Source: Methylotenera versatilis 301 (lineage in GTDB: Bacteria > Pseudomonadota > Gammaproteobacteria > Burkholderiales > Methylophilaceae). Taken from it: a stretch of DNA of 64,000 nt. The DNA is taken from contig NC_014207.1 of assembly GCF_000093025.1 (NCBI RefSeq), positions 1,736,001-1,800,000 on the forward strand. The letters run 5' to 3'. Under the pieces are notes generated by a model, which did no database searches, was not told where the DNA came from, and saw only the letters and a list, made by a program, of their open reading frames with translations. Within the stretch, counting starts at the first letter, position 1. Each line of letters opens with the position of its first letter. The position numbers and the translations under genes were made by a program. Below are positions 9,114 to 19,545 of the stretch, in pieces.

Positions 9114-9644
9114 TTATTTCAAACCTGGTTTTATCTTACCTAAAATCTCAGCGGACTCTGGTGTTACTTCGCTACTGTAAGCGTACACATTTTTACCACC
9201 TGGCAGAATCACATATTTATAAAAATTCCATTGCGGCTCTTGGCCTGTTTTAGCGATTAACTGCTTATAAAATGGGTTGGCATTTGCACCTGTAACAGAG
9301 CTTTTAGTCATCATAGGAAACTTCACCGCATAAGTTAATTTGCAGAAATCACCGATTTGCTTATCGTTCCCAGGCTCTTGCCTAAAATCATTAGAAGGAA
9401 AACCTATCACCAACAAGCCTTTGCTTTTATATTGGCTATACAAACTTTCAAGCGCTTCAAACTGTGGTGTGAAACCACATTTACTCGCCGTGTTCACGAC
9501 TAAAATAGGCTTATCCTGATAATCACACAGATTTATTTTCTCGCCTTGCAACGTTGTGAGTTGATGGTTGTAAAGATCTAAACAAGCAGCATTAGCCATA
9601 TGTGATGCTCCAAATAGTAGAGCTGAAATTAGAGTTTTTTTCAT
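9114..9644 (-). CDS. Secreted glutathione peroxidase-family protein
   Basis: A 176-residue thioredoxin-fold peroxidase. The motif NTASKCGFTPQFEALESLY (about residues 51-69) carries the peroxidatic Cys where animal enzymes use selenocysteine, and GFPSNDFRQEPG and WNFYKYVI supply the other conserved Gln and Trp/Asn positions. The N-terminus MKKTLISALLFGASHMANA looks like a cleavable Sec signal peptide, so it probably removes lipid or hydrogen peroxides in the periplasm, likely with thioredoxin-like rather than glutathione reductant. It appears monocistronic. Confidence 0.9.
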   Translation of the reverse strand: MKKTLISALLFGASHMANAACLDLYNHQLTTLQGEKINLCDYQDKPILVVNTASKCGFTPQFEALESLYSQYKSKGLLVIGFPSNDFRQEPGNDKQIGDFCKLTYAVKFPMMTKSSVTGANANPFYKQLIAKTGQEPQWNFYKYVILPGGKNVYAYSSEVTPESAEILGKIKPGLK

Positions 9645-9739
9645 GTGAAATCGCCTAGTAAAATTTGTGTCTAAATTATGATTTTAATTAAAGTTAACAA
9701 CCATATTTCTGACTAGACAACTGCAATTTCGTTCTTCAT

Positions 9740-11098
9740 TCAGATAAAACTTAACATAAGCCCAATCAAAGAATACGCCAGAATCAGCTTAATAATACTG
9801 ACTTTAAACTTAAACAGTGCCATAAAACCCACTATAGCTAAGGCTAACGCAATCCAATCTATATGCATTACAGATTGATTAGGCATAAAAACATGTACGG
9901 CAAAAAATAAGGCCAAACTTAAAATCACCCCTACCACAGCCGCTGTAATGGCAGTAAGGGGCGCAGTAAACTTTAAGTTGTTTTGTGTGCTTTCAATCAG
10001 TGGTGCGCCCAAAAAGATAAATAAAAATGATGGTAGAAACGTAAAAAATGTAACCACGCTAGCAGCTACGACACCTGATAGCAAAAGGCTATCAACACCA
10101 AAAACATGTTGCGTCCAACCACCCACAAAGCCTACAAACGCAACCACCATAATAAGTGGGCCTGGTGTAGTTTCACCCAAGGCTAAGCCATCTATCATTT
10201 GCGTGGCCGTAAGCCAATGATAATGGTCAACCGCTCCTTGATACACATAAGGTAATACCGCATAAGCGCCGCCAAAAGTGAGCAAAGCCGCCTTGGTGAA
10301 GAACCAACCCATTTGCGTGAGTGTCGCTTGCCAGCCATATACCAACATTAACAAAATCATCGCGAGTATCCATAAAGCGATGCCCACCACAAACACCTTA
10401 AGTAAATGTTGGAAGTTGAATTTTGCATGCGCTGGGGTAGGCGTATTATCATCAATCACGGCCTTACCATAGCTTTTTTCAGAAGCCTGATGCCCACGGC
10501 CTGCAATAAATGTAGCGGGTGAGTATTTACCACCTATATAACCTATTAAAGCTGCAAACAACACGATTAATGGAAAAGGTAACCTGAATAAAGCTATCGC
10601 CACGAAAGCAGCTAGAGAAATCAACCATAACCATTTATTTTTTAAAGCACGGCTGCCAATTCTATAAGCGGCAAATAGCACAATCGCTACCACCGCAGGT
10701 TTAATGCCGTACATTACGCCTGCAACCAAAGGCTGGCTACCGAACCGCAAGTAAACATAGGTAAGGGCAATTAGAATAAATAGCGAAGGCAATACAAACA
10801 GGCAACCTGCAATCAACCCACCCCAAGTGCGATGCATCAGCCAGCCTATGTAAGTGGCTAGCTGCTGGGCTTCAGGACCTGGCAACACCATACAATAATT
10901 TAATGCGTGTAGAAAACGCTTTTCAGAAATCCAGCGTTTTTTCTCTACCAAATCGTGATGCATAATAGAAATTTGCCCTGCTGGCCCACCAAAACTAATA
11001 AAACCGAGCTTTAACCAATACCAAAAAGCCTCTTTAAGCGTTGGTGCGACAGGCGTATCTTCATTAGCTAATGGCTGATTGTTATTATTGTGACTCAT
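9740..11098 (-). CDS. chrA: Chromate efflux transporter, ChrA (CHR) family
   Basis: A two-domain (long-chain) ChrA of 452 residues in the inner membrane, exporting chromate by proton motive force. The first half has FGGPAGQISIMHHDLVEKKRW and CMVLPGPEAQQLATYIGW; the second repeats the pattern as FFTKAALLTFGGAYAVLPYV and GLALGETTPGPLIMVVAFVG. About ten to twelve hydrophobic segments are visible. I chose the ATG at 11098 because GAGG lies 7 nt upstream; a GTG five codons earlier lacks this. No chrB regulator is adjacent, so inducible chromate resistance is not shown. Confidence 0.92.
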   Translation of the reverse strand: MSHNNNNQPLANEDTPVAPTLKEAFWYWLKLGFISFGGPAGQISIMHHDLVEKKRWISEKRFLHALNYCMVLPGPEAQQLATYIGWLMHRTWGGLIAGCLFVLPSLFILIALTYVYLRFGSQPLVAGVMYGIKPAVVAIVLFAAYRIGSRALKNKWLWLISLAAFVAIALFRLPFPLIVLFAALIGYIGGKYSPATFIAGRGHQASEKSYGKAVIDDNTPTPAHAKFNFQHLLKVFVVGIALWILAMILLMLVYGWQATLTQMGWFFTKAALLTFGGAYAVLPYVYQGAVDHYHWLTATQMIDGLALGETTPGPLIMVVAFVGFVGGWTQHVFGVDSLLLSGVVAASVVTFFTFLPSFLFIFLGAPLIESTQNNLKFTAPLTAITAAVVGVILSLALFFAVHVFMPNQSVMHIDWIALALAIVGFMALFKFKVSIIKLILAYSLIGLMLSFI

Positions 11099-11232
11099 GC
11101 TTGACCTCAACACTTGGTGGATTTGAATTGGCTAAATACACGTTTCAGAAAAATGTCTGAACAGGTATTATCTGATTTTATCTTGATTACACTAATCTCA
11201 ACACATTTTCTCAGCAAATTTTAAGGTCACTT

Positions 11233-11610
11233 ATGTTCAGTAATTTAAAAAGTTTATTAAAGTATGTCGCGTGGATAGTGATTATCCCGATTACTCTTTT
11301 TGCACTGTACACTTGGGCAAGCGTAAACTGGGTTTACTCTTCCGGCGAGCGCGCAGGCTACGTACAAAAATTCTCGCTAAAGGGTTATGTATGCAAAACT
11401 TGGGAAGGTGAAATCGTTCTAGTCTCAATGCCGGGTACTCAAGCTGAAAAGTTTCTTTTTACGGTTAAAGACGATGCGATCGCAAAAATGGTCAATGACT
11501 CATTGGGAAAACGTGTAAAACTTAGCTATGAAGAGCATAAAGGTATTCCAAGCTCTTGCTTTGGCGAAACAGCGTACTTTGTTAAAAACATTAGTGTTTT
11601 AGAGAAATAA
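11233..11610 (+). CDS. Small membrane-anchored hypothetical protein
   Basis: A 125-residue protein with one hydrophobic segment near residues 11-31 (VAWIVIIPITLFALYTWASV) and a mostly polar remainder, probably periplasmic or cytoplasmic-face anchored. The body contains GERAGYVQKFSLKGYVCKTW, two cysteines (about residues 54 and 109), and ends VKNISVLEK. A good AAGG site precedes the ATG by 5 nt. Similar proteins occur widely in proteobacteria and are sometimes mislabelled 6-phosphogluconate dehydrogenase; no dehydrogenase motif is present. greB starts 3 nt after its stop, suggesting one transcript. Confidence 0.7.
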   Translation: MFSNLKSLLKYVAWIVIIPITLFALYTWASVNWVYSSGERAGYVQKFSLKGYVCKTWEGEIVLVSMPGTQAEKFLFTVKDDAIAKMVNDSLGKRVKLSYEEHKGIPSSCFGETAYFVKNISVLEK

Positions 11611-11613
11611 CCT

Positions 11614-12120
11614 TTGCAAAAGAAACCAGTATCAGACGAAAAGAATTACATCACCCCAGAAGGCCACGCGGCAATTGAGGCTGAGTTTACCGAGTTACTC
11701 AAAGTTGAGCGACCCGCACTAGTCAAAGTGGTTTCTTGGGCTGCAGGCAATGGTGATAGGAGTGAAAACGGCGATTATATCTACGGTAAAAGACGCTTGC
11801 GACAAATCGATAGCCGCTTACGTTTTTTAATGCAACGTATGGATTTAGCGGTTATTGTAGATCCCGCCGCACAGCAAGGTTTAGAGAAAGTATTCTTCGG
11901 CGCATGGGTGACCTTATTTTCGCTTAAAGACGACACTGAACACACTTACCGTATCGTTGGTAAAGATGAGTTACAACCGTCACTAGGCTACATTAGCTGG
12001 GTTTCTCCACTGGCTCGCGCCCTACTTGGCAAACAAATTGGCGATATAGTGAAAGTCAGCGTACCCGCTGGCGAAGAAGAATACGAAATCATCGACGTTC
12101 AATACAATCCGCCCAGCTGA
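11614..12120 (+). CDS. greB: Transcription elongation factor GreB
   Basis: This 168-residue protein binds RNA polymerase's secondary channel and stimulates cleavage of backtracked RNA. The N-terminal coiled coil holds NGDRSENGDYIYGKRRLRQI (about residues 46-65) with the acidic tip residues; the C-terminal FKBP-like domain includes ISWVSPLARALLGKQIGD. The YIYGKRRLRQID form separates GreB from GreA. The start used is a TTG at 11614, 3 nt after the preceding stop; no better ATG is available before the conserved region. Confidence 0.93.
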   Translation: MQKKPVSDEKNYITPEGHAAIEAEFTELLKVERPALVKVVSWAAGNGDRSENGDYIYGKRRLRQIDSRLRFLMQRMDLAVIVDPAAQQGLEKVFFGAWVTLFSLKDDTEHTYRIVGKDELQPSLGYISWVSPLARALLGKQIGDIVKVSVPAGEEEYEIIDVQYNPPS

Positions 12121-12131
12121 GTCAGCACCAA

Positions 12132-13223
12132 ATGAACCAACACGTAGCTAAACGCTGGGATGTTTTTTGCCGTATCGTAGATAATTTTGGCGATATTGGC
12201 GTGTGCTGGCGCCTCAGTCAGCAATTAGCGCATGAACACAATTTACAGGTTAGGTTATTCATTGATGATTTAGCAGTCGCAAGTCACATCATTCCTGATT
12301 TAAATTGCGAACTCAATTCTCAAGTCATCAACCATGTTGAAATTCTCAATTGGCAAAGCGCAGATACTATTCAGCCTGCAGATGTTGCCTTAGAAACTTT
12401 TAGTTGTGAGCTTCCTGCCAACTATCTGGCTGCAATGCAAGGCAATACAATATGGGTAAATTTGGAGTATTTATCTGCTGAATCTTGGGTGGCGGAGTTC
12501 CATGCGAGAAGCTCCAACAATACCAAACCAGCACGACATTTCTTCTTTCCAGGCTTTACCGAAGCCACGGGCGGCTTGATTCGTGAAGCTGATATTTTTC
12601 AAAAAAATCAGCTGATTGCAAGTCAGCAGCCACCGGAAAGCGACGCAATAAAAGTATCTCTATTCTGCTACCCGCATGCGCCCATAGCTGACTTACTTAA
12701 TGCCATGGCAGAATCAAATCAACGCGTAGATTGCCATATACCAGCAAGTAGCATTTTGCCTCAGGTTGCTGATTTTTTTAAAATAAATGCCATTGAAACG
12801 GGCTCTATACTCAATAAAAAAAATCTAAATTTACATGTAGTGCCATTTTTAAGCCAAGCAGAATACGACCAGTTACTTGCGGGTTGTGACATCAATTTTG
12901 TACGTGGTGAAGATAGCTGGATACGCGCTATTTGGGCAGGCAAGCCCTTTATCTGGCAGCCTTATTTACAAACAGAAAATACTCACGTGACCAAACTAAA
13001 TGCTTTCTTGGATTTGTTTTACGCAGACTGCGAGTCTCATGTCAAAGCTGCTGTCTATAAGATACATTCAGCTTGGGTTATGGGCAATATCACAACCGAC
13101 ATATGGCAAAACTATTTAGATACCCTTAATACCACAAAGTCATTTACCTTCACCAAAGCAAGTCAATTAGCGACACAAAATGACCTAGCCTCTAAGTTGG
13201 TGATTTTTTTGCAAAAATTGTGA
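12132..13223 (+). CDS. earP: EF-P arginine rhamnosyltransferase EarP
   Basis: A 363-residue GT-B glycosyltransferase that transfers rhamnose from dTDP-rhamnose to Arg32 of EF-P, which EF-P needs to relieve polyproline stalling. Family marks are WDVFCRIVDNFGDIGVCWRL at the N-terminus with the catalytic-region Asp residues, and FVRGEDSWIRAIWAGKPFIW (about residues 256-275), the nucleotide-sugar site. The adjacent downstream efp carries Arg32, the required acceptor, so the call is well supported by context. It starts 11 nt after greB. Confidence 0.96.
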   Translation: MNQHVAKRWDVFCRIVDNFGDIGVCWRLSQQLAHEHNLQVRLFIDDLAVASHIIPDLNCELNSQVINHVEILNWQSADTIQPADVALETFSCELPANYLAAMQGNTIWVNLEYLSAESWVAEFHARSSNNTKPARHFFFPGFTEATGGLIREADIFQKNQLIASQQPPESDAIKVSLFCYPHAPIADLLNAMAESNQRVDCHIPASSILPQVADFFKINAIETGSILNKKNLNLHVVPFLSQAEYDQLLAGCDINFVRGEDSWIRAIWAGKPFIWQPYLQTENTHVTKLNAFLDLFYADCESHVKAAVYKIHSAWVMGNITTDIWQNYLDTLNTTKSFTFTKASQLATQNDLASKLVIFLQKL

Positions 13224-13236
13224 GTTAAGGTATAAT
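13209..13236 (+). promoter_or_regulatory. Sigma-70-type promoter for efp
   Basis: TTGCAA (13209-13214) and TATAAT (13231-13236) are 16 nt apart and lie over the earP stop codon, 46 nt upstream of the efp start. This would allow efp to be expressed above the level of earP. Confidence 0.65.
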
Positions 13237-13281
13237 TCGCGACTTTATTATTTAACCAATTTCAATCAGTAAGGCAATCTC

Positions 13282-13842
13282 ATGAAAACAGCTCAAGAAC
13301 TTCGCGCCGGTAACGTTATTATGGTCGGCAGTGACCCATTGGTCGTAGTTAAAGCCGAATACACTAAATCTGGCCGCAGCACAGCTGTGGTAAAAATGAA
13401 ATTTAAAAATTTGTTAACAGACACGCCTAGCGAAACTATCTACGGCGCTGGCGACAAATTTGAAGTGGTTGTACTTGAGAAAAAAGAAGCCACTTATTCT
13501 TACTTTGCTGACCCTAGCTATGTATTCATGGACGCAGACTACAACCAGTATGATGTAGATGCTGAGTTCATGGCTGACGCGCTTCCTTACCTTGAAGATG
13601 GCATGGCTGTTGATATTCGGTTTTACAATGAGAAACCAATCTCTGTAGAGCTACCAACAACAGTGGTTCGTGAAATTACTTACACTGAGCCAGCAGTTAA
13701 AGGCGATACATCAGGTAAAGTAATGAAACCGGCTAAAATTGCTTCTGGTTTTGAATTCCCAGTACCGTTATTTTGCGCACAAGGCGACAAAATTGAAATC
13801 GATACACGTACTGGCGAATACAGAAATCGTGTATTGAAATAA
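13282..13842 (+). CDS. efp: Translation elongation factor P (arginine type)
   Basis: A 186-residue EF-P that binds between the P and E sites and promotes peptide bond formation at consecutive prolines. Arg32 lies at the tip of domain I in the segment [19 protein letters not shown], the hallmark of the EarP-modified class. The three OB/KOW domains are complete, ending with the signature [14 protein letters not shown]. It is preceded by earP and its own likely promoter, and followed by a terminator at 13881. Confidence 0.98.
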   Translation: MKTAQELRAGNVIMVGSDPLVVVKAEYTKSGRSTAVVKMKFKNLLTDTPSETIYGAGDKFEVVVLEKKEATYSYFADPSYVFMDADYNQYDVDAEFMADALPYLEDGMAVDIRFYNEKPISVELPTTVVREITYTEPAVKGDTSGKVMKPAKIASGFEFPVPLFCAQGDKIEIDTRTGEYRNRVLK

Positions 13843-13880
13843 TGCATCAATAATTTTTTCTAAGAGAAAATTTACAATTA

Positions 13881-13905
13881 GGGAGCAAACGAGCTCCCTT
13901 TTTTT
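13881..13905 (+). terminator. Rho-independent terminator after efp
   Basis: GGGAGC (13881-13886), a 6-nt loop, GCTCCC (13893-13898), then seven T residues (13899-13905). Confidence 0.9.
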
Positions 13906-13997
13906 ATGTCCAAAAGAACATATTCACGTTAATATACCAAGTCACTCGAAAATAAATCTAGAGTAATAAATCTAGTAAAAAATGGTTGGAGAATGTA

Positions 13998-14675
13998 ATG
14001 AACGACAAACAAATGGTCGCTTTACAGGCCGCAAAGTACGTTAAAAGTGGCATGCTTGTTGGTTTAGGCACTGGCTCTACAGCCAATTATTTCATAGAAG
14101 AGCTCGCACGATTGCAGCGTGAAGAAGGTCTAAAAGTCACTACCGTAGCCAGCTCAACGATCAGTGCCATCACCGCACAATCACTTAACTTACCTATCGT
14201 CGCTTTAGAACAGATCAGCAGCATCGATTTATATGTTGATGGTGCGGATGAAATCACGCCTGACATGACTTTGCTTAAAGGTCGAGGCAGTGACTTGGTT
14301 AAAGAGAAATTGCTTGCCAGAGCCGCTAGCAAGTTTATTGCTGTGGCTGATGAAAGCAAGCTTGTAAGTCATATTGGCCAGAACTTTGTGATCCCAATTG
14401 AGGTTATTCCATTTGCTTGGCAACTCACTAAGAAAAGCCTAGAGGCAGCAGGTGCAAAAGGCAACTTACGACCTAACGCAGCAAAAGATGGTTTTTGGGT
14501 GACCTCTCACGGCAGTTATGTGCTCGACATGACGTTTGATAGATCACTAGATGCTAAAACACTGAATGATTTAATCAGCAATACGCCTGGTGTTGTTGAA
14601 CATGGTATTTTTTATGGCTTAACAGATGCGGTATTTATTGCAGCCAACGGTCTTGTAAGCGAGCGTTGGATTTAA
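13998..14675 (+). CDS. rpiA: Ribose-5-phosphate isomerase A
   Basis: A 225-residue isomerase interconverting ribose 5-phosphate and ribulose 5-phosphate; in a ribulose-monophosphate-cycle methylotroph it also serves regeneration of the formaldehyde acceptor. Signatures are GLGTGSTANYFIEEL, DLYVDGADEITPDMTLLKGR with the catalytic-site Asp residues, and KFIAVADESKLV. I chose the ATG at 13998 because GGAG sits 6 nt upstream; an in-frame TTG four codons earlier overlaps that site. It follows the efp terminator and ends 10 nt into the region before the MltF-like gene. Confidence 0.96.
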   Translation: MNDKQMVALQAAKYVKSGMLVGLGTGSTANYFIEELARLQREEGLKVTTVASSTISAITAQSLNLPIVALEQISSIDLYVDGADEITPDMTLLKGRGSDLVKEKLLARAASKFIAVADESKLVSHIGQNFVIPIEVIPFAWQLTKKSLEAAGAKGNLRPNAAKDGFWVTSHGSYVLDMTFDRSLDAKTLNDLISNTPGVVEHGIFYGLTDAVFIAANGLVSERWI

Positions 14676-14683
14676 TTTACGCG

Positions 14684-16144
14684 ATGCGTATATACAGTAA
14701 AACAAGTGCTATTCAGTTTAGCCATTTGATGCGCTTGTCTTTTTTTGTGTTGATTAGCTTGTTCATAACGGCTTGCGATTCATCCAATAATCAATCAAAA
14801 CAAGCAAACAACGCAAAGAAGCAGGCGGCACTGAATAGTCATGAGCTGGTTTTTGTCACACATAATGGCCCTGCTACTTACTATCTCAATGGTGATAATG
14901 AATATGCTGGCATCGAATATGACTTAGCGACTTTGTTTGTAAAGAAGTACGCTCCAGAGTATCAAATCAAGTTTTTATTGGTCAACAGCATCAGCGAAGT
15001 CATCCCTACGCTACTTAAAGGTCAGGCAAATATTGCCGCTGCTAACCTCTCTGTGACGCGTCTTAGAAAAGAGCTTGTCCAATTTTCCAAGCCGTATCAA
15101 GAAACCCAACAGCAGCTTATTTACGATAACGAAACTAATGATAAGCCGAGAAATTTAGCCGCAATAGTGGACAAAACCATTGCGGTACCAGTAGGTACAA
15201 GCTTTGCCGAGCGCCTTAGCGAGATTCAAAAAGATCAACCCAAATTAAAATGGCAAGCTTTACGCCAAACCAACTCTGAACTACTGTTAGACCAAGTAGC
15301 AAATGGCGTTTTAGATTTCACAATTGCAGATAGTCATTTGGTTGCCATGATGCAAAACTATTACCCGAACTTGTCTGTGGGTATGGCCTTAGGCAAGCCA
15401 GAAAATATTGCTTGGGCTTTGCCAAAAAATGCTGACCCGCAACTGGTTAAAAAGGTAAATAAATTCTTTGAGCAGATCCGCAAAGATGGCACATTACGTA
15501 ATTTGTTAGACCGTTACTACGGCAGCAGTAACCGATTGAATACACAAGACATTACGGCTTTCCTTAAGCTATCAAATAGCCTGCTGCCTAAATACCAACA
15601 TCTATTCAAACAAGCGCAAGAAACTACAGGCATTGATTGGCGCTTACTTGCAGCCGTGAGCTATCGTGAATCGCACTGGAATACATTTAATACTTCGCCC
15701 ACTGGCGTGCGCGGTTTAATGATGCTCACGGAAAGTACCGCAGACTTAATGGGTGTGACTGACAGGCTGGATCCAAAACAAAGCGTGCCAGCAGGCGCCA
15801 AATACATTGTAAAGATGATAGAAACGGTACCAGAACGCATTCCAGAACCAGACCGCACGTATATGGCTTTAGCGGCTTATAACATTGGCTATGCGCATGT
15901 TGAAGATGCCAGAGTGCTGGCTAAACGTTTGAATTTAAACCCAGACCGTTGGGCGGATATTAAAAAGACGCTGGTCATGCTAAATGACCCAGAATACTAC
16001 ACCACACTCAAATACGGCTACGCCAGTGGTGGCGCACCCGTGATTTTTGTTGAGTCTATCCGTAGCTATCAGCGCATTTTAGAGCGTTACCAACCTAGCC
16101 ATACACCTAACAGCAATACATTTAAAATTGCGCAGGCTGATTAA
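14684..16144 (+). CDS. mltF: MltF-like lytic transglycosylase lipoprotein
   Basis: A 486-residue cell-wall enzyme with two parts. After a lipoprotein signal ending FITAC (Cys near residue 31), a periplasmic substrate-binding fold (type 3 family, about residues 50-285) includes GIEYDLATLFVKKYAPEY. A C-terminal SLT domain (about residues 300-450) has WRLLAAVSYRESHWN, with the catalytic Glu in YRES, and GVRGLMMLTESTADLMGV. It should cleave murein to 1,6-anhydro products at the outer membrane. The start could be ATG 14684 or ATG 14729; neither has a strong ribosome site and both keep the lipobox. Confidence 0.9.
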   Translation: MRIYSKTSAIQFSHLMRLSFFVLISLFITACDSSNNQSKQANNAKKQAALNSHELVFVTHNGPATYYLNGDNEYAGIEYDLATLFVKKYAPEYQIKFLLVNSISEVIPTLLKGQANIAAANLSVTRLRKELVQFSKPYQETQQQLIYDNETNDKPRNLAAIVDKTIAVPVGTSFAERLSEIQKDQPKLKWQALRQTNSELLLDQVANGVLDFTIADSHLVAMMQNYYPNLSVGMALGKPENIAWALPKNADPQLVKKVNKFFEQIRKDGTLRNLLDRYYGSSNRLNTQDITAFLKLSNSLLPKYQHLFKQAQETTGIDWRLLAAVSYRESHWNTFNTSPTGVRGLMMLTESTADLMGVTDRLDPKQSVPAGAKYIVKMIETVPERIPEPDRTYMALAAYNIGYAHVEDARVLAKRLNLNPDRWADIKKTLVMLNDPEYYTTLKYGYASGGAPVIFVESIRSYQRILERYQPSHTPNSNTFKIAQAD

Positions 16145-16146
16145 GT

Positions 16147-17436
<1,290 letters not shown>

Positions 17437-17451
17437 CTATTTTCTAAATTT

Positions 17452-18786
17452 CTATTTTTTAGCTTTTTTTGCAAGTTCGCGCTTATCCAAATCCCTTAAG
17501 TGCGCCAATTTTTCCGTAATTTTACCTTCTAAGCCACGCGGTGTGGGCATATAAAATTGCGGAACGGTATTTTTATCATGCAAATCATCTGGAAAATAAT
17601 CCACGCCTGCAGCATAGGCTTCTGGTTCATGATGTGCATAGCGGTATTCTTTGCCGTAATCTAAGGCTTTCATCAGCTTGGTTGGCGCATTTCTTAAGTG
17701 CAATGGTACTGGGCGTGATTTATCTTGTGCGACAAAGGCTTTAGCTTGATTGTAGGCGTTATATGCGGCATTACTTTTAGGTGCAACAGCCAAATAAATC
17801 ACCACATTAGATAACGCCAGCTCACCTTCTGGCGAACCTAGTCGCTCGTAAATCTGGCAAGCTTCAATTGCCATGCCTTGCGCGCGCGGATCCGCTAAGC
17901 CAATATCTTCAATGGCCATACGAACGATGCGTCGACCTAAGTATAAGGGATCTGCACCGCCATCTATCATGCGTAAGAACCAGTACAAAGCTGCATCTGG
18001 GTTTGAGCCACGTACAGATTTATGTAACGCGGAAATCTGGTCGTAAAACGCTTCGCCGCCTTTATCGAATCTGCGTAACTTGCTCGCCATGGTGGTCTGC
18101 AAAAAGGCTTCATCAATCTCGGTGACGCCAGCACCTTCAGCAGCATTAAATAAGCCTTCAACAAAGTTCAGTAAGCGTCTTGCATCGCCATCGGCATAAG
18201 CCAACACTTGTTCGCGAACGTCGTCAGCAAGTTTGACATTTTCAGCAACTAATTGCTGAGCGCGATCTAGTAACAACGATAACTCAGCCTCAGATAAGGC
18301 ATTGAGTACAAAAACCTGCGCACGGCTTAATAAAGCGCTGTTTACTTCAAATGAGGGATTTTCAGTGGTTGCACCAATAAAAGTGATTAAGCCACTTTCT
18401 ACAAACGGCAAGAATGCATCTTGCTGTCCTTTGTTAAAGCGATGCACTTCATCCACAAACAATATAGTTTTACGACCATGTTGCTGCAAGATAAGCTCAG
18501 CGCGCTCTACAGCCTCACGAATGTCTTTAATGCCCGATAATACGGCAGAAATAGGGATGAAATCAGCCTCTGCGGTATTGGCAATTAATCGGGCTAAAGT
18601 TGTTTTGCCTACACCAGGTGGTCCCCACAAAATCATGGAGGGCAACTTGCCCGATTGAAATGCCAGCCTCAGTGGTTTGTTAGCGGCCAATAAGTGCGAC
18701 TGCCCAACCACTTCATCAAGAGTTTTAGGGCGCAAGCGCTCGGCTAGCGGCGCTTCTGGCTGATTTGGTGTGAATAAGTTAGTCAA
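17452..18786 (-). CDS. rarA: Replication-associated recombination protein A (AAA+ ATPase)
   Basis: A 444-residue AAA+ protein of the RarA/MgsA/WRNIP1 family acting at stalled forks. The N-terminus LAERLRPKTLDEVVGQSHLL is clamp-loader-like; Walker A is GPPGVGKTTLARL, Walker B ILFVDEVHRFNKGQQDA, sensor 1 FIGATTENPSFEVNSALLSR, followed by the family's C-terminal tetramerisation region KSVRGSNPDAALYWFLRMI. It sits between lolA and serS. Confidence 0.96.
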   Translation of the reverse strand: MTNLFTPNQPEAPLAERLRPKTLDEVVGQSHLLAANKPLRLAFQSGKLPSMILWGPPGVGKTTLARLIANTAEADFIPISAVLSGIKDIREAVERAELILQQHGRKTILFVDEVHRFNKGQQDAFLPFVESGLITFIGATTENPSFEVNSALLSRAQVFVLNALSEAELSLLLDRAQQLVAENVKLADDVREQVLAYADGDARRLLNFVEGLFNAAEGAGVTEIDEAFLQTTMASKLRRFDKGGEAFYDQISALHKSVRGSNPDAALYWFLRMIDGGADPLYLGRRIVRMAIEDIGLADPRAQGMAIEACQIYERLGSPEGELALSNVVIYLAVAPKSNAAYNAYNQAKAFVAQDKSRPVPLHLRNAPTKLMKALDYGKEYRYAHHEPEAYAAGVDYFPDDLHDKNTVPQFYMPTPRGLEGKITEKLAHLRDLDKRELAKKAKK

Positions 18787-18897
18787 AATGCAATGAGCCT
18801 ATTACGAGACTCAATCAAATGAAGACAAGGCGAAGAGTGCAAATGGCACGGCAAGAACCATACAACGCAGTATTCATTTGTTTGCGGCACGGGATTA
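18787..18897. other. Intergenic segment with imperfect inverted repeat between lolA and rarA
   Basis: CAAATGAA (18816-18823) and TTCATTTG (18873-18880) flank a 49-nt segment that itself has GTGC-N5-GCAC at 18837-18849. No T-run follows. It may be a processing or attenuation structure; nothing else is visible. Confidence 0.35.
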
Positions 18898-19515
18898 TTA
18901 CTCACCAACAACATCAACGCCAGGTGGTGGCTTGAATAAAAAGCTCTTTGGCTCAATCACAGGATTATGCACGACGTTGCTAAATAAGATTTTGGTTTGA
19001 TGGCCAAAGCTGTCTATCATGTCCATTTCTTGCAACACATCATTTTTAAAAGCTAATGATATTTTATTAAAGCCAGTATCAGAATCTTTAGGATTCGTAC
19101 TTACCCAATCAAGACCATCTTTACGAAATGCATTTACTAACTTAAAGTTTTTATCTAGGCTATCGTCACCTGCTAAGAGTGCTGCAGGGCTTGAGCCTAG
19201 CGCTTTACTTAACTCACGCACTGAAACTTGCGCCAACTCTGTATCGTACAGCCACACTTGCTTGCCGTCACTGATGATTTGCTGTTCAAACGGCTTATGA
19301 TAATCCCACCTAAATTTATTCGGACGTTTTAACTGCATTTCACCATAGACTTCTTGAATTTTCTGCCCTTGTTTATCCGTGACGATTTGATGAAAATCCG
19401 CTTTAACCGCGTGTGTTTCATCATAAAACTTTTTAAGGCTAGACACGCCATCGGCATTAGCGGCTAACGGCAGTATTAACAGACAGCTCAATAATGCAGC
19501 TTTTAATTTATTCAT
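18898..19515 (-). CDS. lolA: Outer-membrane lipoprotein carrier protein LolA
   Basis: A 205-residue periplasmic chaperone that takes lipoproteins from LolCDE to LolB. A Sec signal peptide ends near ANA (residues 19-21). Conserved segments include KADFHQIVTDKQGQKIQEVYG, RPNKFRWDYHKPFEQQIISD and KQVWLYDTELAQVSVRELS (each shortened here), typical of the open beta-barrel. It is encoded directly after ftsK (30 nt), as in many proteobacteria. Confidence 0.95.
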   Translation of the reverse strand: MNKLKAALLSCLLILPLAANADGVSSLKKFYDETHAVKADFHQIVTDKQGQKIQEVYGEMQLKRPNKFRWDYHKPFEQQIISDGKQVWLYDTELAQVSVRELSKALGSSPAALLAGDDSLDKNFKLVNAFRKDGLDWVSTNPKDSDTGFNKISLAFKNDVLQEMDMIDSFGHQTKILFSNVVHNPVIEPKSFLFKPPPGVDVVGE

Positions 19516-19545
19516 TTAATTCCTTATTTGCTTTTTTGGATGTAT

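Noticed and set aside
9485-9520. Possible selenocysteine site in the glutathione peroxidase
   Set aside because: The active-site codon encodes Cys (TASKCGFTPQ) and the frame is continuous, so no UGA recoding is needed.
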